NCBI GenBank assembly: GCA_016873595.1
Contig: VGWZ01000134.1
Location: forward strand, 1-5,363
DNA length: 5,363 bases
Origin: Nitrospira sp.
GTDB lineage: Bacteria > Nitrospirota > Thermodesulfovibrionia > Thermodesulfovibrionales > SM23-35
Direction of reading: 5' to 3'
Shown: in pieces, positions 1 through 5,298 of the stretch
Position numbering within the stretch: position 1 is the first letter of the stretch
How the letters are laid out: each line of letters opens with the position of its first letter
Translations under genes and position numbers: made by a program
The notes under the pieces: generated by a model
Databases searched by the model: none
Told to the model about the DNA's origin: nothing
The model's input: the letters and a program-made list of their open reading frames with translations, nothing else

Positions 1-1
1 A

Positions 2-31
2 TTTAAAAAGATTACTAAGCAGAAAAAATGA
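2..31 (+). CDS. Possible C-terminal tail of an upstream gene (PGPGW-like?)
   Basis: One frame is open from the left edge and reads Phe-Lys-Lys-Ile-Thr-Lys-Gln-Lys-Lys, then TGA at 29-31. It resembles the lysine-rich tail of the PGPGW gene that follows (Phe-Lys-Lys-Leu-Lys...Lys-Gln-Lys-Lys, about 251-283), and the underlying DNA is also similar. This could be the end of another tandem copy. A second frame is also open to TGA at 54-56, and nine codons are too few to decide, so the call is weak. Confidence 0.25.
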   Translation, partial: FKKITKQKK

Positions 32-57
32 CTTGGGAATATCCTCGATGTTATGAT
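28..57 (+). promoter_or_regulatory. Candidate extended -10 promoter for the first operon
   Basis: TGTTATGAT at 49-57 fits an extended -10 element (TG-n-TATGAT). ATGACT at 28-33, 18 bases upstream, matches four of six -35 consensus positions. Transcription would start near 64, about ten bases before the ATG at 74, giving an almost leaderless message. That fits the absence of an SD in front of this gene. Transcription could instead simply continue from the upstream gene. Confidence 0.33.
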
Positions 58-73
58 AGCAATCAATTAATGC

Positions 74-295
74 ATGAACGCTTTTATATTTAAGACTGTA
101 AAACAGGCAAAGAGACTGATAATAGCGGTAATTGGTTTTACAATACTGCTCATCGGCATTGCCATGATTGTATTGACAGGGCCTGCATTTATTGTAATAC
201 CTGCAGGCATAGGAATCCTTGCTACTGAATTTGTCTGGGCAAGGAACTTGTTTAAAAAACTTAAGATGAAAAAACAGAAAAAGGAGGTAGCATAA
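74..295 (+). CDS. Small PGPGW-family transmembrane protein (copy 1)
   Basis: This 73-residue protein has a short basic N-terminus, a hydrophobic span at about residues 15-34, a Gly-Pro turn (Leu-Thr-Gly-Pro-Ala, 34-38), a second hydrophobic span at about 39-50, the signature ILATEFVWAR (48-57) and a lysine-rich tail. The layout matches the putative transmembrane PGPGW family, whose function is unknown. The canonical motif is degraded: Thr replaces the first Pro, and Ala-Phe replaces the final Gly-Trp. The tail probably faces the cytoplasm by the positive-inside rule. The ATG at 74 is the first start after an in-frame stop at 68-70. No SD precedes it. It overlaps the next gene by one base (TAATG), so the two are probably co-translated. 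In the first 57 residues, 44 are identical to copy 2 at 1575. Confidence 0.85.
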   Translation: MNAFIFKTVKQAKRLIIAVIGFTILLIGIAMIVLTGPAFIVIPAGIGILATEFVWARNLFKKLKMKKQKKEVA

Positions 296-1164
296 TGGAT
301 GAGAGAGATATCTACAGGGCAAAGGAGGCAACAAAGGCAGCAATGCAGTCTGCAATGAAGAAAGTCCCTTTGAGGATAGTAATAATTATTGGAGCAATTC
401 TGGTGTTTTTCCTGCTTTTAAATCCATGGGTTCAGATTGGGGCAGGTCAAAGAGGGGTTGTCCTTAATTTTGGCGCTGTTCAGGAGAATGTGTTTGGAGA
501 AGGGCTGCATTTCAGGATACCTATAATGCAGCAAGTTATCCCGATGGATGTCAAGGTTCAGAAATCTTTAACGAGTGCCGCTGCTTCATCGTCTGACCTT
601 CAGGAAGTGAGTTCAGAGGTCGCGCTTAACTATCATATAGTTCAGGATAAGGCGAATATTGTCTATCAGTCCATCGGCATACACTTTAAAGAGCGAATCA
701 TAGACCCTGCAGTGCAGGAGGTAGTAAAGGCTGTGACAGCCAAGTATTCAGCAGAAGAGCTTATCACAAAGAGGCCGGCGGTAAGCGAGGCAATGAGAGC
801 AAACCTTGCTGAAAGACTCATGACGCACAATATAGCAGTTGATGCATTTTCTATCGTCGGTTTCAGCTTCTCCAAGATATTTATGGAAGCTATTGAGTCA
901 AAGCAGACAGCAGAACAGCTTGCACTAAAGGCAAAAAGAGACCTCGATAGGATAAGGATAGAGGCAGAGCAGAAGATCACAGCAGCAAAGGCAGAAGCAG
1001 AGTCCCTGAGGCTGCAGAGGGCAAATATTTCACCGGACCTTATAGAGCTTAGAAAGATAGAGGCAAATCTTAAGGCTATAGATAAATGGAATGGAATCCT
1101 CCCACAGGTTACAGGTGGTGGAACAGTACCATTTATAGGCGTAGGTGATATACAAAAGAGATAA
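295..1164 (+). CDS. Prohibitin-like SPFH/Band 7 membrane protein
   Basis: This 289-residue protein has a short charged N-terminus, one membrane anchor (about residues 25-43), then a Band 7/SPFH domain starting with a Gly-Gln-Arg-Gly-Val-Val segment near 51-56. A charged Ala/Glu/Lys-rich helix follows (about 205-245), with a C-terminal block containing Lys-Trp-Asn-Gly-Ile-Leu-Pro. That last block is typical of prohibitins, more than of HflK/HflC or flotillins. Prohibitin-type proteins form ring-like membrane scaffolds and can modulate FtsH-type proteases. No protease is encoded here, so a partner is unknown. Length is normal for the family. An excellent SD (AAGGAGGT, 281-288) precedes the ATG. 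Overlap with the upstream PGPGW gene points to one operon. The family is secure; its specific role is not. Confidence 0.92.
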   Translation: MDERDIYRAKEATKAAMQSAMKKVPLRIVIIIGAILVFFLLLNPWVQIGAGQRGVVLNFGAVQENVFGEGLHFRIPIMQQVIPMDVKVQKSLTSAAASSSDLQEVSSEVALNYHIVQDKANIVYQSIGIHFKERIIDPAVQEVVKAVTAKYSAEELITKRPAVSEAMRANLAERLMTHNIAVDAFSIVGFSFSKIFMEAIESKQTAEQLALKAKRDLDRIRIEAEQKITAAKAEAESLRLQRANISPDLIELRKIEANLKAIDKWNGILPQVTGGGTVPFIGVGDIQKR

Positions 1165-1192
1165 CCGAGTAATCATTACCAAGAGGTATCCA

Positions 1193-1465
1193 TTGGTTAG
1201 ATATGTATTACTGGTTATCATTGCAGGCATTGTAGGCGGCATTATAGCCAGAAGAAAGGGTCGCAGCCCGATATGGTGGTCTATACTATGTGCGATTGTT
1301 CCGTTACTCATTATTGTTATTGCATTGCTTCCACCTCTGGTATCTGAAGGGTATACCAAAAAGTGCCCTTACTGTGCAGAGATTATTAAAGAAGATGCAA
1401 TGTTTTGCAAACATTGTGGCAGGGAGCAACCCATAGAGATGGTCAGGGTTCAAAACAAAAAGTGA
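1193..1465 (+). CDS. Small membrane protein with C-terminal zinc ribbon
   Basis: From the TTG at 1193 this is a 90-residue protein. It has two hydrophobic segments (about residues 3-18 and 27-48) joined by a basic loop containing Arg-Arg-Lys-Gly-Arg-Ser-Pro. A zinc ribbon with two Cys-x-x-Cys pairs (Cys-Pro-Tyr-Cys and Cys-Lys-His-Cys) follows the second segment. The family is common in bacteria as a zinc-ribbon membrane protein of unknown function. The TTG is preferred because AAGAGG at 1181-1186 sits six bases upstream and because the protein then begins directly at the first membrane segment. A GTG at 1145 in the same frame would add 16 residues and overlap the prohibitin-like gene by 20 bases, but has no convincing SD. 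This is the last gene before the terminator at 1476. Confidence 0.78.
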   Translation: MVRYVLLVIIAGIVGGIIARRKGRSPIWWSILCAIVPLLIIVIALLPPLVSEGYTKKCPYCAEIIKEDAMFCKHCGREQPIEMVRVQNKK

Positions 1466-1475
1466 TCAGGTTTTT

Positions 1476-1506
1476 ACCCCGTTAGAAAGTTATTTTCTAA
1501 CGGGGT
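1476..1506 (+). terminator. Intrinsic terminator-like hairpin ending the first operon
   Basis: ACCCCGTTAGAAA (1476-1488) is perfectly complementary to TTTCTAACGGGGT (1494-1506): a 13-bp stem with a GC-rich base and a 5-base loop. The following bases (TTACTCTTTT) are T-rich but interrupted. It starts 11 bases after the stop of the zinc-ribbon membrane protein. On the opposite strand the downstream bases would be A-rich, so it should act mainly in the + direction. Confidence 0.8.
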
Positions 1507-1520
1507 TTACTCTTTTGATA

Positions 1521-1574
1521 AAAGGAGGCATCAAAAAGCAAGTCTCAACCCTTTGGTTTTTTGATTGATGATAT
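1521..1574 (+). promoter_or_regulatory. Distant SD and intervening hairpin upstream of PGPGW copy 2
   Basis: A strong SD (AAAGGAGG, 1521-1528) lies 46 bases before the ATG at 1575, too far for normal initiation, and no closer SD is present. ATCAAAAA (1530-1537) is exactly complementary to TTTTTGAT (1558-1565), with a few further pairs inside (G1538-U1557, C1539-G1556 and AAG/CUU at 1540-1542/1551-1553). Looping out 1530-1565 would leave 10 bases between the SD and the ATG, a workable distance. The pairings are visible; use in translation is inferred. The stem is AT-rich and only moderately stable. Confidence 0.4.
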
Positions 1575-1796
1575 ATGACTGCACTTTTGTTTAAAAGTAT
1601 TAAGCAAGCAAAAAGGCTGATAATAGCAGTAATTGGTTTTACAGTACTGCTAATTGGATTGGCAATGATAGTATTGCCAGGACCTGCTATAGTAGTAATT
1701 CCAAGCGGGTTAGCGATTCTTGCCACTGAATTTGTATGGGCAAGAAGGTTGCTTAGAAAAGTGAAAAGTATTGCCTCTAAAGTGAAGAATGGGTAG
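1575..1796 (+). CDS. Small PGPGW-family transmembrane protein (copy 2)
   Basis: This 73-residue paralogue of the gene at 74 has the same length and architecture: a basic N-terminus, a hydrophobic span at about 15-34, the turn Leu-Pro-Gly-Pro-Ala-Ile (34-39), a second hydrophobic span, ILATEFVWAR (48-57) and a basic tail. It keeps Pro-Gly-Pro but lacks the Gly-Trp of the family name. The tail after residue 57 differs strongly from copy 1, so the membrane core is the conserved part. The function is unknown. The start aligns exactly with copies 1 and 3. The gene lies just after a terminator, so it should need its own promoter, which I could not identify with confidence. Confidence 0.85.
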   Translation: MTALLFKSIKQAKRLIIAVIGFTVLLIGLAMIVLPGPAIVVIPSGLAILATEFVWARRLLRKVKSIASKVKNG

Positions 1797-1849
1797 CAAA
1801 AATAAAGATAACAGGATAACGCATGTGATATTATTTAAAGATAAGGCTG

Positions 1850-1868
1850 AGCCATTAATTTAATGGCT
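1850..1868. promoter_or_regulatory. 19-base palindrome upstream of the zinc-ribbon gene
   Basis: AGCCATTAA and TTAATGGCT (1850-1858 and 1860-1868) are exact reverse complements around one central base. It lies 54 bases after the stop of PGPGW copy 2 and 40 before the next ATG. A possible extended -10 (TGATATTAT, 1826-1834) upstream has no good -35. The near-zero spacer suits a protein-binding site better than a terminator hairpin, and no T-run follows. An operator for the gene at 1909 is possible but unproven. Confidence 0.35.
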
Positions 1869-1869
1869 T

Positions 1870-1883
1870 AATAACTAATAACT
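1870..1883. repeat. Two tandem AATAACT heptamers
   Basis: AATAACT occurs twice back to back, followed by TAAATTT. Alone it could be chance in AT-rich DNA. The seven-base period matches the clearer heptamer arrays inside the ATPase gene, which is why it is listed. Confidence 0.3.
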
Positions 1884-1908
1884 TAAATTTTTAAAAAGGA
1901 GGTTTGTT

Positions 1909-2214
1909 ATGCCATTAAAGCCGAGCGAACAGGAAGAGGAGTATTTTGCGAGGAAGGAGTTTGAGCGGAAAAAGAAAATCGAGGAAGAAAAGCATGAAAA
2001 GTTAAGTGAGGAGGAAAAAAGGAAGCTGAAGGACATTCATTATATGAGGTGCCCTAAGTGTGGTATGGAACTTATCGAGATCGACTACAAGGGAATAAAG
2101 ATAGACGAATGTTCTGAGTGCGAAGGGATATGGCTTGATGCTGGAGAGTTTGAGACTGTATCAAAGCTTGAGAAAACAGGACTTGATAAGTTATTCAGTG
2201 TTTTTAAGAAGTAA
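1909..2214 (+). CDS. TFIIB-type zinc-ribbon protein
   Basis: This 101-residue soluble protein begins with a highly charged Glu/Lys/Arg helix (about residues 6-43, probably coiled coil). A single zinc ribbon follows: Cys48-x-x-Cys51 and Cys68-x-x-Cys71, then Gly-Ile-Trp-Leu-Asp-Ala-Gly-Glu. This Cys-x-x-Cys-x-Gly-(I/V)-Trp-Leu-Asp-x-Gly-Glu pattern is the hallmark of the zf-TFIIB domain (PF13453), found in many small bacterial proteins of unknown role. The resemblance to eukaryotic TFIIB is limited to the zinc fold and does not show a transcription role. A near-perfect SD (AAGGAGG, 1897-1903) precedes the ATG. No clear terminator follows. Confidence 0.88.
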   Translation: MPLKPSEQEEEYFARKEFERKKKIEEEKHEKLSEEEKRKLKDIHYMRCPKCGMELIEIDYKGIKIDECSECEGIWLDAGEFETVSKLEKTGLDKLFSVFKK

Positions 2215-2272
2215 TCATTTGTTATCAGATGTACCAAGAGGGACATGCTACTTTTCTTTCCATTGCTTATAA

Positions 2273-2301
2273 TTGACTTGCGAACATAGGTCAGGTATCT
2301 T
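2273..2301 (+). promoter_or_regulatory. Sigma70-like promoter of the cation ATPase gene
   Basis: TTGACT (2273-2278, five of six consensus) is followed by an ideal 17-base spacer and TATCTT (2296-2301, four of six). Transcription should start near 2308, leaving a leader of about 40 bases before the ATG at 2349. This promoter argues against the GTG at 2313 as the translation start, which would lie only about five bases into the message. Confidence 0.6.
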
Positions 2302-2314
2302 GCCTGACCTATGT
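2284..2314. promoter_or_regulatory. Palindromic operator candidate centred on the -10 box
   Basis: ACATAGGTCAGG (2284-2295) and CCTGACCTATGT (2303-2314) are exact reverse complements, 12 bp per arm with a 7-base spacer. The spacer contains the putative -10 box, so a dimeric regulator bound here would block RNA polymerase. The palindrome covers roughly -24 to +7. It could also form an RNA hairpin, but no T-run follows, so a terminator for the preceding gene is less likely. No regulator gene is present in the window to pair with it. Confidence 0.6.
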
Positions 2315-2348
2315 GTACAACAGGTTATTTTACAATAATACGGATTTT

Positions 2349-5012
2349 ATGCGCTGCCATCAGAAAAAAATAGATGATATTCTTGCAGAACTAAGAACGT
2401 CCCTTCAGGGGCTCTCATCAGAAGAGGCAGAAAAACGGCTTGAAGAGTATGGCCCCAATGAATTAAAGGAAAGGAAAAAGAAGTCTCCCTTTATGATGTT
2501 CCTTGATCAGTTCAGGGACTTCATGATTCTTGTCCTCATTGCTGCTGCAATTATATCCGGCATTATCGGGGAACTTTCGGATACCATAGCCATAATTGTA
2601 ATAGTCGTGCTCAATGCCGTTATTGGGTTTGTCCAGGAATACAGGGCGGAAAAGGCAATGGCAGCTCTTAAAAAGATGGCTGCGCCTACCGCAACTGTCA
2701 TAAGGGAAGGAAAACCTGCTGATATATCAGCATCTGAACTCGTCCCTGGTGATATCGCTACCCTTGAGGCTGGTAAGATTGTGCCAGCAGATATGAGATT
2801 AATTGAAGTAGCACAATTGAAGGTCGAAGAGGCAGCATTGACCGGAGAGTCGATACCTGTGGAAAAACATATCAAAGTCCTTCACGACGAGATGATCCCT
2901 CTCGGAGACAGAAAAAACATGGTATATAAAGGTACTACAGTATCATACGGTAGAAGTACTGGAATTATTGTAGCTACAGGGATGGAGACAGAATTAGGAA
3001 AGATTGCTACAATGCTTCAAGAGGAAGAAGAGGTAAAGACACCCCTTCAGAAAAGGCTTGCAAGGTTCGGACAGAGGCTTGCTCTTGTTGTTATTGCAAT
3101 ATGTGCCATTGTATTTGGTATTGGTATCATTAGGGGAGAATCTCCTGTCCTGATGTTTCTAACTGCAATTTCTCTTGCTGTTGCAGCGATACCTGAGGCG
3201 CTTCCGGCTGTAATAACCATATCGCTTGCAATAGGCGCTAAAAAAATGGTCAAGCAGAACGCACTCATAAGGAAACTTCCAGCGGTTGAAACGCTCGGTT
3301 CTGTGACATATATCTGCTCTGATAAAACCGGTACTCTTACACAAAATAAGATGACAGTTGAGGAGGTTTATGTAGATGAAAAGATAGTGAGGAGTGAGGA
3401 GTTAAGAGTTAGGAGACATGAAAAACTTATGACTGCCCTTGCATTAAGCAATGATGCACAGATTAATGCAGATGGTAAAGTCATAGGTGACCCAACAGAG
3501 GTAGCTCTTTTTTTGGCTGCACAAGATGCAGGCTTTAACAAAGATGAACTCATAAAGTATTTTCCAAGAGTTGCTGAAATACCTTTTGATTCAGAGAGAA
3601 AGTGTATGACGACGGTTCATAGGATACAGGATACAGGATACAAGATACAGGAAGAAAAAAGTCATGCATCGTGCATCATGCATCATGTATCTTTCATCTC
3701 TTTTACCAAGGGTGCTTTAGAAATATTGGTTGAAAAATCCAACAGTATCTTAACATCTGAAGGATTAAAGGGTATCGATGTAGAGGAAATTCTCAGAGTA
3801 AATGAGAAAATGGCTGCTGATGGTCTAAGGGTTCTTGGCATTGCCATGAGAAAGTGGGATAGCCTACCTGAGAATATGTCTCCTGAGAATGTTGAGACAG
3901 GGCTCACCATTTTAGGGTTTATAGGCATGATGGATCCACCGAGGGAGGAGGTAAAAGAGGCAGTTACTCTTTGTAAAACTGCCGGTATAAAGCCTGTGAT
4001 GATTACAGGGGATCATCCACTTACGGCAAAGGCAATAGCCAGGAGGCTTGGTATCATTGAGGATGACTCAAAGACGATAATCACGGGCAAGAAACTTGAG
4101 GAATTGCCTTTGGAGGAATTTGAGGAAAGGGTGGAGAAGATACAGGTCTATGCACGTGTCGCACCTGAACAGAAATTGAAGATAATCAAGGCACTACAGA
4201 ATAAAGGGCAATTTGTTGCGATGACAGGTGATGGCGTCAATGATGCACCGGCATTAAAGAGGGCAGATATAGGTATTGCGATGGGTATTACAGGAACTGA
4301 TGTTTCAAAAGAGGCATCACATATGATTCTTCTTGATGATAATTTCGCAACAATTGTAAGGGCCGTGAAGGAAGGCAGACGGATCTTTGACAATATTCGA
4401 AAGTTTATAAAATATACCATGACGAGTAACTCAGGTGAGATATGGACAATATTTCTTGCACCCTTTCTCGGACTTCCGATTCCACTTTTACCAATTCATA
4501 TTTTATGGATTAATCTTGTGACAGACGGTCTCCCGGGTCTTGCCCTTGCAGCAGAACCCGCAGAAAAAGGCATTATGAAAAGGTCTCCAAGGCATCCACA
4601 GGAGAGTATATTTGCACATGGTCTCGGCACCCATATAATCTGGGTAGGACTCCTTATGGGTTTTGTATCCATTTTCACACAGGCATGGTCTATTAAAACA
4701 GGACATGCCCACTGGCAAACAATGGTCTTTACGGTTTTGTGCCTAAGTCAGATGGGACATGTGCTCGCAATACGTTCTGAGAAGGAATCTCTCTTTTCAC
4801 AGGGACTGTTCTCTAATAAGCCTTTGGTTGGAGCGTTTATTCTGACTTTTGCTCTTCAGATGGCAACAATATATGTGCCGTTTTTAAATCCGATTTTTAA
4901 GACAGCTCCCTTAACCCTTAGTGAATTGGCGATAACACTCGCCCTCTCAACTGTGGTATTTTTTGCGGTAGAGGCAGAAAAGGTCTGGAAAAGGAAGAAA
5001 TGGAAGGGGTAA
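2349..5012 (+). CDS. P-type IIA cation-transporting ATPase (Ca2+ type)
   Basis: From the ATG at 2349 this is an intact 887-residue inner-membrane pump, probably exporting Ca2+ at the cost of ATP. In order: the N-terminal cation-ATPase domain (about 5-60), membrane helices M1-M2 (about 56-96), the actuator loop with Thr-Gly-Glu-Ser (165-168), M4 with Pro-Glu-Ala-Leu-Pro (282-286), the phosphorylation site Asp325 in Asp-Lys-Thr-Gly-Thr, Lys-Gly-Ala (454-456) for ATP binding, and the hinge Thr-Gly-Asp-Gly-Val-Asn-Asp (626-632). M5 Asn694/Glu697 and M6 Asn722/Thr725/Asp726 match SERCA calcium site II, as does Glu283. Mn2+ or another cation remains possible. A GTG at 2313 would add 12 residues but lies inside the palindrome and near the predicted transcription start. 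The SD at 2349 is weak (GGA at 2342-2344). Heptamer arrays in frame extend the nucleotide-binding domain. Confidence 0.95.
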   Translation: MRCHQKKIDDILAELRTSLQGLSSEEAEKRLEEYGPNELKERKKKSPFMMFLDQFRDFMILVLIAAAIISGIIGELSDTIAIIVIVVLNAVIGFVQEYRAEKAMAALKKMAAPTATVIREGKPADISASELVPGDIATLEAGKIVPADMRLIEVAQLKVEEAALTGESIPVEKHIKVLHDEMIPLGDRKNMVYKGTTVSYGRSTGIIVATGMETELGKIATMLQEEEEVKTPLQKRLARFGQRLALVVIAICAIVFGIGIIRGESPVLMFLTAISLAVAAIPEALPAVITISLAIGAKKMVKQNALIRKLPAVETLGSVTYICSDKTGTLTQNKMTVEEVYVDEKIVRSEELRVRRHEKLMTALALSNDAQINADGKVIGDPTEVALFLAAQDAGFNKDELIKYFPRVAEIPFDSERKCMTTVHRIQDTGYKIQEEKSHASCIMHHVSFISFTKGALEILVEKSNSILTSEGLKGIDVEEILRVNEKMAADGLRVLGIAMRKWDSLPENMSPENVETGLTILGFIGMMDPPREEVKEAVTLCKTAGIKPVMITGDHPLTAKAIARRLGIIEDDSKTIITGKKLEELPLEEFEERVEKIQVYARVAPEQKLKIIKALQNKGQFVAMTGDGVNDAPALKRADIGIAMGITGTDVSKEASHMILLDDNFATIVRAVKEGRRIFDNIRKFIKYTMTSNSGEIWTIFLAPFLGLPIPLLPIHILWINLVTDGLPGLALAAEPAEKGIMKRSPRHPQESIFAHGLGTHIIWVGLLMGFVSIFTQAWSIKTGHAHWQTMVFTVLCLSQMGHVLAIRSEKESLFSQGLFSNKPLVGAFILTFALQMATIYVPFLNPIFKTAPLTLSELAITLALSTVVFFAVEAEKVWKRKKWKG
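3387..3414 (+). repeat. Heptamer array in the ATPase gene (GTGAGGA/GTTAGGA type)
   Basis: Four consecutive seven-base units, GTGAGGA, GTGAGGA, GTTAAGA and GTTAGGA, lie about 60 bases after the Asp-Lys-Thr-Gly-Thr codons. They are translated as an Arg/Glu-rich stretch (about residues 347-356) at the start of the nucleotide-binding domain, where the family varies in length. The reading frame is kept. Confidence 0.75.
3621..3652 (+). repeat. Heptamer array in the ATPase gene (AGGATAC type)
   Basis: AGGATAC occurs three times in tandem, then AAGATAC and a partial AGGA. The array is translated without a stop as part of a 26-codon insertion (residues 425-450) between Met-Thr-Thr-Val-His and Ser-Phe-Thr-Lys-Gly-Ala, where relatives normally have only a short turn. 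Confidence 0.85.
3664..3698 (+). repeat. Heptamer array in the ATPase gene (ATGCATC type)
   Basis: Five consecutive seven-base units, ATGCATC, GTGCATC, ATGCATC, ATGTATC and TTTCATC, follow the AGGATAC array after 11 bases. They encode the His/Ser/Met-rich second half of the same 26-codon insertion, including a Cys and three His. The insertion ends immediately before the conserved Ser-Phe-Thr-Lys-Gly-Ala segment. Confidence 0.85.
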
Positions 5013-5295
5013 GGATTTACTTAGCGCTTTCTTAGGAGACAAGAGGAGTTTTGAAAAACCTGTCCTTGTTACGCTTTTGCCAGGCACCAATGTAAAGGTT
5101 ATTGGTTTTATTACAAAAGAAAGCCTCGCTTCATGGGGAATGGTTAATGAAGTTGTAGTATATTTGCCTCAGTCATACAATTTCGCAGGTCAGATTATTG
5201 TGGTGCCTAAAGAACAGGTTACGATTATCAATGCAAGCAGTAGCGAGGTAATGGCATTTATTGTCTCGGGCGGAGTTTCAGAAATAAAACAGTAA
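5011..5295 (+). pseudogene. N-terminally truncated DUF502-family remnant
   Basis: The frame is open from 4972 (after TAG at 4969-4971) to TAA at 5293-5295. From about 5011 it reads like the C-terminal part of DUF502 (PF04367) membrane proteins: Gly-Asp-Lys-Arg-Ser-Phe, then Val-Leu-Val, Val-Ile-Gly-Phe-Ile-Thr, a Tyr-Leu-Pro segment, Ile-Val-Val-Pro-Lys-Glu, and a final Ile-Val-Ser-Gly-Gly-Val. About 94 codons remain, against roughly 200 residues in full proteins. The N-terminal membrane helices are missing, replaced by the end of the ATPase gene. The similarity begins before any ATG, GTG or TTG: the first candidate is TTG at 5077, with no SD. I therefore call a remnant. A shorter 72-residue product from 5077 cannot be excluded. 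The family assignment is by recognition, without a search. Confidence 0.6.
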
Positions 5296-5298
5296 TAT

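Noticed and set aside
666..980. Long minus-strand open frame opposite the prohibitin-like gene
   Set aside because: It lies wholly within a gene with clear family motifs and strong SD on the + strand. Its Ser/Ala/Ile-rich composition is typical of an antisense shadow.
1030..1726. Minus-strand open frames across the zinc-ribbon and PGPGW copy 2 genes
   Set aside because: They show no recognisable motifs and overlap well-supported + strand genes. One also runs through the terminator hairpin.
2229..2276. A 15-codon open frame between the zinc-ribbon gene and the ATPase
   Set aside because: It has no SD and no recognisable sequence, is a length expected by chance, and runs into the -35 box.
2284..2314. 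The palindrome as an intrinsic terminator of the gene at 1909
   Set aside because: No T-run follows on either strand, and the spacer coincides with a well-spaced -10 box. Not fully excluded.
2313..2348. GTG at 2313 as the ATPase start
   Set aside because: It lies inside the 3' arm of the palindrome and only about five bases after the predicted transcription start. The family N-terminus is satisfied from ATG 2349.
3621..3698. Heptamer arrays as a CRISPR array or insertion sequence
   Set aside because: The units are seven bases with no spacers, no terminal inverted repeats and no transposase nearby.
2507..4718. Several minus-strand open frames within the ATPase gene
   Set aside because: They are antisense to highly conserved P-type ATPase motifs and carry no recognisable domains.
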